The notes under the pieces were generated by a model. It was not told the origin of the DNA, made no database searches, and saw only the letters and a program-made list of their open reading frames with translations. Below, in pieces: positions 10,579 to 21,282 of a stretch of DNA of 64,000 nucleotides (position 1 is its first letter; each line of letters begins with the position of its first letter). The stretch is from positions 49,598,955 through 49,662,954 of the forward strand of contig CM064873.1 in assembly GCA_032719365.1 (NCBI GenBank), in the 5' to 3' direction. The position numbers and the translations under genes were made by a program. This DNA is from Prinsepia uniflora (taxonomy: Eukaryota; Streptophyta; Magnoliopsida; Rosales; Rosaceae).

Positions 10579-13500
10579 ACCAATAACCTTATTCCACAAC
10601 CACCTTGTGGAAACAATTCGACCACACATCTGTGTACACTTGTACACCCACATACTGGGACAACACCAGTCTCGTTTGTACCCAGACATACCACCTCAGT
10701 CATACGTCATAATAGCAACAACACTCGACCACCTCGAGTGGAAATGATCACCTGATCCGCGATAAAATCGCCTAACCATTTAGCTGACTCCTTCAGCTAG
10801 ATGGTTCCTTTCCATTGCCAATAAATCCTTACATTTGCTCCCGTCGGGAGTCACCAAATCTCATTTGTCAGTCCATGCTGACACCACTAGTCAAACTGTC
10901 ATCACAAAACTTTACCACCCTGATAAAGCCCCAACCATCTGTCTATCCGTGACAACACCACATACTACATCACTCTCGATGTAGCGCAAGATCAACCACA
11001 TGATTTCAATTCGCAGGGCAAGCCCATCCTGCGACATAAATAAATCTCAATGTCCATAATCGCCGACTCCCTCAGCGAACCAAAACGCTGGAAAATATGA
11101 CGGCGTAGTAGCATCACGCAAGGCTACTCGTGGTTACTCTGACCACCAACTCACTCATGCTGAGTGTACGTATACCGCCAACTTACTCAATCAAGTGGTG
11201 TAACTGGAACACATTGAATACCAGCCCAGCAGTGACACACATCTCAGTACTAGGGTTCCATAAGCCAACCATGGCTAAGAGCACCTGCTCATACAATCAC
11301 TGAACCCTGACAAAATCACTCTGCCCAGCGCACAGTATCCAATGTCCAGTCCACAATTTAGCCAAACAAATGATATCAGAACCAATCCGATTACCAACAC
11401 AATAGTTACACACCACTGGTACATCCCATGTACCGCCATTAGGCACCACTCAGCCTAACCAGTATCAATCCTCGTACAACGTACCCTGTACGTACCTCAA
11501 TCCATCAATCTGACTATAGCCACCCAGGTTATAGCCAAACACGTTCTAGTAATGGAGCACATTTGCTCAAACCAACATGAGACAAAACGAACTCCACCCG
11601 TCATCTAGTTCCAATTCCGAATCCGAATCCGCAATTTCGTAAGAAATTCCGAATCCAAACCCAAACATCACATATTTAATCCATTTCCAAATCCGAATCC
11701 GAAATCATTATTCCGTAAGCTAGCATTGGAATAACCATTCCGTACCCAAATCCAGTAATCCATTTTCGAGCTTCGCAATCGAATCCTGAATCGTCACCCA
11801 GAAATTCGATTCCAAAACCCAAAATCTCGTTTACGTCCACCAAGACGTAACAAAACCGAACCTATCGGTTGCCTCTCCAAAACACTCGATTTACTTCATA
11901 GGGAAGCCCATCCCAATATCCACACGTCAAAGGTTGACAAAATCCGACCACATCGGAAACCTACTCAACCAAGTCACAAACCATATGGACTTCACTCCGA
12001 GAAGAAGTTCAGTCTCGTCATTTACGATTCACATACCAAGGTAAGAGTGATAACTCTCATCCAATCTGGATCATCACGACCACAACCCAGATCCATCGCT
12101 ACGTCACTCGACAAGTAATATCGCGATCCTAGATCGTCACATCGACCAAAGTCGACAACATCGCAAATCAGATCCACCTAGGATCCACATATGCTCACAT
12201 AGCTAACAGTCCATCCGAAAGCTGATCGGGTGGTCTTACACCCTCAATTGAATCCTTCGCCAAGTTTCCCTTGGTGGAAAGATGACCACGCATTTCACCA
12301 CCAAATCCAAAATCATACACAACTGCTTGTGTCCAATGAACCCAAGCCAAACATGGGTCCACCTACCAATACACGCTCAACGTACTGGTAGCAACAATCA
12401 TCACCTGCCACGGCAGGAAATAAGAAGTCAACCCCAAAGACTTCGGAATACCAATCACCGGTGTGGAAACGAGCACTTCCCTCGTCTCCCAATCACAACT
12501 CTCCCCGGATAGAGAGTTCCAACCATGTTGGAAACAGACATGCTCCCAATGAGATGTCAAGTCCAACCACGGAACTTCCCACGTCCATACCTCACTTGGA
12601 CCACCACGTGTCCAAAATCAATTCATTACTCGGACCTCACGTCCGCCAATAGTCATGTATGCACACACCCCGATTCCGGACGGAAATTTCCTCAACTTTG
12701 CCTGGATGTGCATACCATACAGCTTTCGTCTCACATCTCGACCTTAACAGGTTCAATCCTCAGGTTCCAAGTGATTCACAATCACCAAATCCCACATCAA
12801 TACCACGAATGGTTTCCCCGACTTTTCCAATTCCAATAATTTCCTTGTATTCTCAGGGGATATAAGCAGTACACAAACTTACCAATCTCGGAGTTGACCA
12901 CAACTCCCCAAGTCCACCAACTCGCATGACATAGGGAACATCGTCCCTAGATTCCCCAAGTTTCAATCATACCATTTTATCCGTTCATCACTTGTCGTCA
13001 TATATCTGTTAGGACTTATCCCAACACGACACAACCTCCACTGGATCCCATCCAGTCCAAGACTCAACCACCACTGAGTCGCAGATACCAATCATCTGTT
13101 CATCATGACAGAGTCACACCCCAAATGGTGGCTCCTCGTCATCACAATCACCGACACCGGTACCAGCACCAGTGCTAGTACCAGCACCACGCACCATCAT
13201 CAATACCAGTATCAGCACACAGGCATCCATACTAGTATTGGCATATAGGTATCACCATACCAACATCCAAACATAGCACACGAACACCCATGCTAGCACA
13301 CGAACATCCATGCTAGCACACAGTGTGCAAAGTTGTTACCCTGGATCTCCGTTCATTACGAACGACGATCCCGTAACACCACTCGTACCCCACGACTATG
13401 GGTACCTCCAATTTGACCACTGGCACATCAGGATAATGAACGTTCCCTGAACATCCCCAAGTATCAAAGCCACACAAAATACCCTCGATAGCCAGTCATC

Positions 13501-14237
13501 TCGACACAACTGTCGACCAACAGTCATCGTTGTCAAGATCCGTATCCACACATCATACTAATATTCGATCCAAAACAGGATCCCAAATTTTATCTCATAA
13601 CCGCATCCGTGGATCGAATCCCATAATCCAGACTAGACTCACTAGAGTCATCCACATGGTCATCCATGACCTCAGCCGCGCGTCGCAGCACAAGTTCTCA
13701 CTTAAGGTTCACCTTTCGGTCCATCAATTATAAATCAGGGTTCCAAGGTCACACCCTAGGGTTCCACCGAACCCAACTGCCTTTTGCAGTAAAATCCACA
13801 ACCTGACCGACTCTGCGGTCCTGACATCGTATAGACATCCAATCCAATCCAATCGTCAACTCAACGTGGGTTCCACCACGAAGGTCATCGGCTAACTCCG
13901 ATGCACCAACAACCCGAACACTAGCCAACACTACCAGGGTCCAAAACATAGACCAATACTCAACCGAGCTTCACATTTCCAATCAAATGAGGTTCCCTGA
14001 ACCTAGCTGTGCCCAGTGGCACAACAATTCATCATCTCATGACCGAACCGACGGTCCCACATTACCAGTTAATCGTATACAACCCCACCTGGGTTGAATC
14101 GCAACCATGCACGGCGTATCGGGCCAAACACACCCAATTCACCATACAAACCCAAAACTATCTATCAGGTTGACAACGGAACAGCAGCCCAAAGAGACAT
14201 CACACCCTCGTCCTTTGCGCACAAAAGAGCAAAACCT
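10579..14237 (-). ncRNA. LARD interior: non-coding chain of short hairpins
   Basis: About 3.7 kb of A/C-rich (plus strand) sequence without coding potential. It is packed with short perfect inverted repeats separated by A/C-rich spacers. Examples are TTCCACAA/TTGTGGAA (10592-10612), GTGTACA/TGTACAC (10632-10647), CACTCGA/TCGAGTG (10722-10740), TAGCTGA/TCAGCTA (10781-10799), CTACATC/GATGTAG (10965-10984), GGTACAT/ATGTACC (11418-11434), TTACGTC/GACGTAA (11831-11850), TTCCAAC/GTTGGAA (12517-12533), GGAGTTG/CAACTCC (12890-12907) and ACTGGAT/ATCCAGT (13040-13056). The element's genomic RNA would carry this chain. A role in packaging or dimerisation is inference. Confidence 0.7.
13140..13335. repeat. 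Degenerate short repeats in LARD interior
   Basis: Short motifs built on ACCAG, CAGCA, CTAGCACAC and AACATCCA recur with variation in an A/C-rich stretch. The hairpin chain is least regular here. It looks like slippage-driven expansion within the element interior. Confidence 0.5.
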
Positions 14238-14251
14238 GCTCTGATACCACT
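14238..14251 (-). other. LARD primer-binding site (tRNA-iMet type)
   Basis: TGCTCTGATACCA lies two bases before the right LTR. Its reverse complement, TGGTATCAGAGCA, is the standard plant Ty3/copia primer site for initiator methionine tRNA. It fixes the element's minus orientation. Confidence 0.92.
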
Positions 14252-17127
14252 TGACACGACCCATCCCAATCCCCCCGGGATTACCATGGAATGTGACGTG
14301 CTCCCGTCTGACAAGAGGCGCCAGACAAGGGATAACCGATTGCCATTGCCCAAACGGGCTTCCAGAGTGCGTAAGGATCGATGGAGGAGGTGCGCGATGC
14401 TCAAGTCTCTGCTGCAGTCGTATCTGGAATCAACCTGAAGGGCATTAAAATCCAAAAGCTGTGAGTGGACGAAAATAAACAAGTCTGCTTAAAACATTTA
14501 TAAGACATTTATGCCCCTCAGTAAAATCATATGCATGCACCAAAACCAATAATCCCATATTTATTTAGAAATAACCATTAGGGCCTTAGCCCGGAAACCA
14601 AAGCATATTTTCAATTTCCAAAAGTAAATCCAAGAGTTATTTCATCAATCCAGTAATATTCATTTATTATTTTTCCATCTCCGGCATCCCCGATGCCTAG
14701 CGTCCTAGACGCTTGACGTTCCAGACGTCATATCTCACGGTATTAAGCAACGCGTGCTGCCCGGGGTCTCACCGGGTCCATATCTCTGACATCCCCGATG
14801 TCTGACGTCCATGACGTCCAGCAATCCTGCTCCTGGATCACTATACGGTCCGGTAGCTCCGTACAATGAGCCCTCGCAGGCAATGCACCGTGACTTCTCC
14901 AGTGTCCCCGACACTTGGAGGAGACCAGGATATAAATATCCTCATATCGAGATGGTTTTATGGAACACATTTTATTATTCATTTCCAAAATATCACAAGG
15001 GCCCTGCCCCGAATTTCCATAAAACCGTCACAAGTCCAAATAGTTGAATCAAATCCGAAATAGTTCATTCAATTCCATTTTAGGGTCCCCGACCCGAAAT
15101 CACATATACAAGTCAACTGGGCTCCTGGCCCGATTCATAAGTTAACTGGGCCCCTGGCCCGATTTCATAATTCAATTGGGCCCCTGGCCCGATTCAACAA
15201 ATTAACTGGGCCCCTGGCCCGATTTCACATTATCAAATCCGTGACCGTTTCATGAAATCATATCCATCCATATTTATGGAAATCAGTGCAAATCCAGAAA
15301 ACCTCGATTCACGTGCAAACACGTAAATCGCCTCGAAAAGCGTGAAAACATATAAATTCACTGATATCCAAAATAAATCATATAATCCCAATTATAACAA
15401 TCATAAAACAGTTATGCATGCATCGAATTTATAAAACCAATGTCCACTCACAGACCGTTTAACCGAGCGCCTCGATACGCGTGCCATAGGCCCTTCCGGG
15501 CCACCTCACTATCACCGGGACTCCCAATCCTGTTCAAATCAATTTAGAGGATCACTAACCTCATCATTAACATCCTATTCAAGTCCTGTAATTTTCCCGA
15601 ATTTTTAAGTATTTTTAAATTGGATTTAAAACCTTCGGACATCCCGAACAATATCGAGACGGTGTCCGATCGACACGAAACCAATCCCAAAATGTTCGTT
15701 ACAATGTATAGGATAAAAGTCATGTTGACCTCACCTCGAGATTCGTGCCCACGCGCCGTCACGCGCCGCCGTGAGTGGCTGCGCGTGAAAGCCACGCGCC
15801 TGCTACAGTGCTCCTTCTTCACCCGAATGACTGGTAAACGGGTCAGATTACCCGCGATAGGATCCGTTTCAAACACCCTCAATTCGATATCAATTCCATC
15901 CGTTCTTGATCCTACAACAATCACCAATCCACCAATTTCAGTTCTGTGTCCATGATTAGCATCAACCGTCGATCAATCTTGTCGACAACCCGTGATCACC
16001 CAAAACGGGTCGATCACCAGAGCTCCTCCAATCCTTAACCAAATTCAAATTAACTTCACAGGAAGTTAATAAGGACTACAACGAACTAATTAGCATCATT
16101 AATTTAACTCGACAATACCTCAATCGTCACAACTCAAGCTCGAGTTTTCCGGCCGTCCACCATGTCCGTTCACGGCACTAGGAGCTCCCAAGCTTGCCCC
16201 ATTTGATCTGGTTCGACTCGTTGAAGTTCCAGGAAGCTCAAACACTCATCAATTAGGCTTGGGCTGGCCTGAAACTGGAAATTCGAATTTGAATTCCCCA
16301 GAACCCAGTTTCGGGTTTTCAGAGAATTTCAGCCCCAAACTCACTCATTCCTCTCATTCTCAATCTCAGTGAACCGCTCTCGACTCACTCACCATTCTTT
16401 TAATTCAATTCAGCCGTTAAAGGCGTCCAAAAGTGTCCTCAAATGACTGTGCAAGGTTCCCCTGCACAGACCCGAAAACATTAAACAACCAGTGCCCATG
16501 TCCTTTTGATCGATTGCCAGCACCAAACATGTGCAATTCCACCTCATACTGGTCCAATTAACTCAATTAAATCATAAACAAAACAAGGGATCGATCGCAC
16601 AAAGCATCCACCTCACGGCTACTTCAATGGAACAGTGTCCCGTGAAGAAAATTACAATTCTGCCCTTGTGCAGAAAATTACCAAAATGCCCCTCACGCAT
16701 CCTGACCCGTAACTCGGTCATACGGACTCCGATTGATGCGTGCCGCCTGTCTACGAACTCAGGGCATCGAGACCTTCCTAACGGTCCTCGGTCCTCGGCC
16801 ATCGGGCATCCCGATCAAAAAGTCAACATTTCCCCCTTATATCGTCCAAATTACGAAAACGCCCCTGGACTTCCGTACATCATAACTTTCACCACGAACG
16901 TCGGAATCGAACGTGCCACCTGTCTATGAACTCGTGACGTCCCGAACTACGTCACGGTCATCGGTCAAAGTCCATTTGACCATCCGAATTAAAAGTCAAC
17001 GTCTTGCCCACGCCCAGGGGCAAAACGGTCATTTTGCACAATTCGTCCGAAATCGCCCAACTAATCCCAGATTAGTAAATCACAATTAAATAATATTAAA
17101 TCCCGATATTCGGGACGGGTCGTTACA
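14252..17127 (-). mobile_element. LARD 5' LTR, full length (2876 bp)
   Basis: This is the complete LTR of the family. It holds the part missing from the left copy: a hairpin CTGTGCA/TGCACAG (16448-16470) and the CGCG module (15749-15810). It also carries the intron-like interval (14459-15451), the mini-hairpin chain (about 14683-14818) and the GGGCC minisatellite (15119-15220). The promoter that drives the LARD should lie here; I see no clear HSE in it. Confidence 0.9.
15749..15810 (-). promoter_or_regulatory. CGCG-rich LTR module
   Basis: Repeats of ACGCGCC with an opposing GCGCGTG arm, ending in CTACAGTG. Strongly similar to 1579-1638 although the surrounding LTRs differ. Confidence 0.45.
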
Positions 17128-17739
17128 CTTAAAGCTAAAATTACCATAATAACCTACCCATTTTTGAACCATAATGAACTTATCCAAACTCCGATTTTGG
17201 CATGCCATCTATCTATGTACTCATGAGACCGAGACCGTCATAAAGGTCTTCATTCGCACGGGTCTGTGATACGGGTCGCCCGACCCAGCATCTTGACCTG
17301 ATTGTATTTTCTTCATTTTCACTCATTTTTGCTTCTTCCACTTCCAATCTACTCGTAATACTCCCAAAAGAATATCCATATTCTTAAAACAACATGTATT
17401 TACCTCATTCCCTTCATCCAAGAATCATGGCCTTTCGACCATGGAGTTTAGAAACAGCACTGCCGTTTTTTCACGACCAGCAACAATTCTTCTCATCCCA
17501 AAAAGGTCGTTTGTTCACCAGGAATGTAACTAAATGTCATCTGTTGAGATTCGTGGTCTAGAACCAAAACTTGAAAGCAAGGCCTCACGGGTTCCTTCGA
17601 CTTTCACTGTTTCCTTCCCTTTTTTTTTGGTTTCTATTAGCCTTTCTTCCATTTTTCATCCTTTTCCTTGTTGTTTCTCCTCTTCCTACCCTCACAGGTG
17701 TTTCCTCAAAGACTTCCCATTTCCGCTACTAGCCACCGA

Positions 17740-17856
17740 CACCCACATAATTCTTACACACATATATATAGGCACTTTGGTCGGTGGGAGGAACAAAGGG
17801 AGGGAAATTTTAGATTATTTGAGACAATTCTAGAGTTTTCTAGAAATGGCTAGAAT
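17740..17856 (-). promoter_or_regulatory. Heat-shock-element plus TATA cassette, unit 3 (decayed)
   Basis: The six-block array at 17827-17856 keeps four of six matches. TATATATA is at about 17763-17770. This copy is weaker than units 1 and 2. Confidence 0.45.
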
Positions 17857-18081
17857 AACCTTAAAGCTATAATTACCATAATACCCCTAATCATTTTTGA
17901 ACCATAATGCACTTATCCAATCTCTGATTTTGGCTTGCCATCTGTGTATGTATTGAGGAGGTCGAGACCTTCACAGTGGTCTTGTCGAAGTTTCCAAAAT
18001 AAATCCCGATCCAAAATCAGCACTTTGAATTTAGGGGCAAAATGGTCATTTTTCTTTTTCTCGAATATATGGGGTGTTACA

Positions 18082-19049
18082 TTGTTGCTTTATGGTCAGT
18101 TTACAAGTTTTTCGAGGTTCTGATTGTGGACTTGATTGGTGATAGTGAGATGTGATATGGGTATGTGTGTTTCTTGGTATTCATGATATGTGAAGTGTTG
18201 TAATGTTTATATGATTTAGCTTATAAACTAAATTTTCTGTTATTATTCTATATTTTCATTGACATTTAGATATAAGGATATTCCAACGGTAAATAATTGG
18301 ATGTGTACATGTGAAGTATTGTGGCATAGTGTGATGGCCATTGAGTTGAGCTTTATTCAGCCTAATCTTGCTATTCATGTGATTTAATGGGTTTCGTTGT
18401 GGTACACATTTGGATGCGCTTAGACCATGGTTAGTAAAATCCCCGAAGTGCTTTATGTAGTTTGGCTTTAAGATTAGTATTTATGTACTCAGGAGTAGAT
18501 GGTTCGCTTACGGATTTTAAATTTTTATATATATTTTATTTCTTTCCTAGTGAATAAAGTTGATTTATGTTGTGGACCTGGAAAAAGGTGGGGCCAAATT
18601 AGTCAAGGAGAAGTTACGGTTGTCATGGTTCCAATTTATGTGGTCTCTGGTTATAGTATCTAGACCATGAGTGATTATTAATTACATTCACCTTGGGTGA
18701 TGATAAGTTATTGAGATCTTAAGGAATGGGATGTGAGGGATAAGTTTGTATAAGTTACTGATAGAGTGATGTAGTTAGCACTTAAATTGATGATCAATTG
18801 TGTTTAACTGCAGGGACCAGTCCTTGGAAGGCTTTAAACTTGTTCAGATGTAATCAATTGTGATTCCTAGACATGGCCTATGTAATGTTGATCAGTGCCC
18901 TAGTTGTTCACGTGGTTTAGTTAGACTACCTCTTTTTTGGAAATGTGATCTTGTGGTTACACTAACTTAGTGTTATTATTATTATTTAAATTTTGAGGAT
19001 GAAATTTCTTTTTTAGGGGGGGGGGGGGGGGGGGGGGGGGTGGGGTAGA
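18082..19049 (+). mobile_element. 3' part of interior of old plus-strand LTR element, with polypurine tract
   Basis: AT-rich and non-coding. Near its end GAGGATGAAATTTC precedes a purine run, matching the conserved block that precedes the polypurine tract in plant Ty3 elements. The run is a G25 homopolymer (19016-19040). The 3' LTR follows at about 19050. Confidence 0.6.
19016..19040. repeat. G25 homopolymer at the polypurine tract
   Basis: Twenty-five guanines occupy the expected position of the polypurine tract next to the LTR. Normal tracts are short mixed A/G runs, so this one appears expanded after insertion. Confidence 0.9.
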
Positions 19050-20799
19050 TAGTAACGACTAGACCTTTGAGAAAACCAAGTTTGGAAAAATTGGATAAAA
19101 TGAAGATTTTGCCCCTATAAGTAAAACTATTGAATTTTTGATGTATACATCTTTTGAAAATTCCGAGAAGATCATTACAAAGGTCTTAGGATCCTGAGTC
19201 CATAGGCAGACGACACGTCCAAATCGAAGAACGTAAGTCGTTGATTTGGGTAAAAAATCCCTAGGGGTATTTTGGTAATTTACGCTTGAAGGGAATTTTG
19301 GTCATTTTGCAACAAGGACCTATTAGATGCTGCCATGTGTCAAGCTCTAGAAAGGTCTGATATTTTGTACCCTCCATCGACTTACCCCCTATATTTATTG
19401 GGGTGTGTGTGTTGTGGTGTGTTGTCGGTGGCCATGGGCCGAACACCATGAAAGGTGTTGGTCAAGAGAGTAAGAGCTTGAGTTGAGGGAGGAAGACCCA
19501 GAAAATGAATGATACATTGAGGGGAGGAGATCTTGAGGGAGAAACGTGCATCATGGTGGTATTTGGAGGATGTAAACCTCTAAAACCCGTGAACCCGAAA
19601 CTCCTCGACGAGTTTCAATTTTTTGAGTTCTTGTTTGAGGCCTGGTAACTTGATAGCATCGACCCCTAATGCCTTTCTATGAACCTTGCGATCATGTTGA
19701 GCCCAAAAACAGGGAATTTGGATGCGGGAAACTCTCTGGGACGAAGGATTTGTTTTGGCTATAACTTTGAGGATTCATACAATAAATGTAGGTAAGTTTT
19801 ACTTCGTTTTGACATTATAGACTTGTTCCTTGGATCAAGATGAGTCGAATCGACTCTTAAAATGTCAAAATGGTCATGAAATGAGGGTTTTCTAGCTAGG
19901 TCAAGTCGCGGGTTGAATGACCCATTTTGTAGGGGAACAGGTCTGTGACCCAAGGAAGAAGATGAACAGTTGTCGCACATGAGGCCCACGTACAGTCACT
20001 TTGGGTGGCGCGTGGGGGTGCTTGCCATGTCATCTCAAATTTTGGCCAACACGAAACTTTGAGTTCTTGATCATATGAGTCGAACTGTGGAAATTGGACA
20101 TCTGTCCAAAAGTTTAGGATTTGTTTTAATTCATTTAAAAAAAATCCCTGAAATTTATGGGATTAATGTGTGAGTTACTTGAGATGATTAGTGACCCTTA
20201 GAAGTGATTTTTGATAGGAAGTGACATCCTCAGACTTTACAAAATAGCTTGCAATACGGTTCAACAGCGTATATGGTACGTGTGAGTGGACTTTCTTTCC
20301 CTAGACCCTATGCATGCATATTTATATAGTTTTCCATGAATTAAGATATGTTTTCTTGATGATGATTTAAGTACAATTTATATGATTTTATATGGTTTGT
20401 TGGTGATTTTACGGTAACTATTCTATTGCACGTTTTACGAAATATGCTTATGTTGTGTTTTGGTTTATTAATGAGTTTGTAGAATGATTTTATACTCGAT
20501 ATGATTTTCCTATATGATTTTTATGGAGTTTGATTGATCACGATTTTTATATGATTTATGGAATATTTAATGGCACGATTTACGAGGTTTGACCTTACTG
20601 GTGATTTGGGCTTAGACCCGGGTTTGAGGTTTGGTTTTGGTTTCTGAACTTGGTTTTGATTATGAAAATGAAATACGAGATTCTTATTTGACTTTTGGAT
20701 ATATGTGGTGTTATTGGATGTAATTTATTGATATATGTGGTTGTAATGTGATTGGACAACCCTCCTCGGTTGAGCTATGATATGATTGATGTCTTAGAC

Positions 20800-21003
20800 G
20801 TCGAGAGCAGGACTCTGTTTTTCTGAGATGGTTATTTGGACTATTATGTTGACGTCCAGCTTCAGTCTCTGTTTTCCTGGGATCGGTCCACACCCAGACG
20901 TCCAGAGTTGGGCTCTATTTTCCTTGATGATACCCGGATATCTAGAGATGGGCTCTGTTTTCCCGGGCACTTGAACGTCCAGAGCGAGGCTCTATTTTCC
21001 CTA
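20800..21003 (+). repeat. Five ~40-bp LTR modules (GACGTCCAGAG...GGCTCTATTTTCC)
   Basis: Five related units each start with a GACGTC-like motif, then a CAGAG.../...CTCT pair, and end TTTTCC or similar. The related LTR at 40416 has the reverse-orientation counterpart at about 46386-46550. Confidence 0.65.
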
Positions 21004-21282
21004 GTGGTATTGGCCTACTAGTGGTGCAGATATTTTATGTTGATTGAGGATATGGCATCGAGGTTGGGTCAGTCAATATGATTGGTGATTAGGTATGTTT
21101 GACGAATTCCGTATGATTCGTTCAGTGTGACTGATATGGTTGTGCTTTGGTATGTTTGCATTTGTGTGGATAATTGATATGGATTTAGATGGATATGTTT
21201 TCTGATATTACTGATTATGTTTTCTGATTTTTGGACGTAGTCTAAGTTTACCTATTTTCTCTTTGCGCATCAGAGGTATGAA

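Larger units (their letters stand above)
9240..17127 (-). mobile_element. Young non-coding LTR retrotransposon (LARD), TSD CTTAA
   Basis: The element is bounded by CTTAA at 9235-9239 and 17128-17132. Left LTR is 9240-10543, interior 10544-14251 and right LTR 14252-17127. The primer-binding site abuts the right LTR and the polypurine tract abuts the left LTR, so the sense strand is minus. The interior has no gag or pol homology and no long frame, which matches the LARD class of non-autonomous elements. The LTRs look identical over their shared 1.3 kb apart from a one-base difference in a C run, so the insertion is recent. It needs proteins from an autonomous relative; a Tekay-type element is at the right end of this window. 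Confidence 0.9.
4889..17990 (-). repeat. Three tandem ~0.75-kb units, interrupted by insertions
   Basis: Unit 1 is about 4889-5656. Unit 2 is about 5657-6075 plus 9033-9239 plus 17133-17267. Unit 3 is about 17268-17990. Each contains the same blocks in the same order: a TTCCTTCGAC/TTTCATTG block, a C/T-rich stretch, the ACTTCCCATTTT block, a TATATA motif and a CTAGAA-rich block. Unit 3 is the most diverged at the CTAGAA block. Boundaries were set by eye and may shift by tens of bases. Confidence 0.8.
4034..18081 (-). mobile_element. Solo LTR, minus orientation, interrupted twice, TSD TTGTT
   Basis: The left end TGACAGGACTCGTCCC at 4034 and the right end GGGGTGTTACA at 18081 are flanked by TTGTT at 4029-4033 and 18082-18086. 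Inside are a solo LTR (6076-9027) and a complete LARD (9240-17127), each with its own TSD. Removing them leaves about 3.2 kb of LTR. The right half of that sequence is a three-unit tandem repeat of about 0.75 kb. This LTR is the host of the two younger insertions. Confidence 0.88.

Noticed and set aside
9730..15063. Identical 81-, 78- and 65-codon frames found twice
   Set aside because: They lie in the two LTRs of the LARD and are identical because the LTRs are. No codon pattern or homology suggests a protein.
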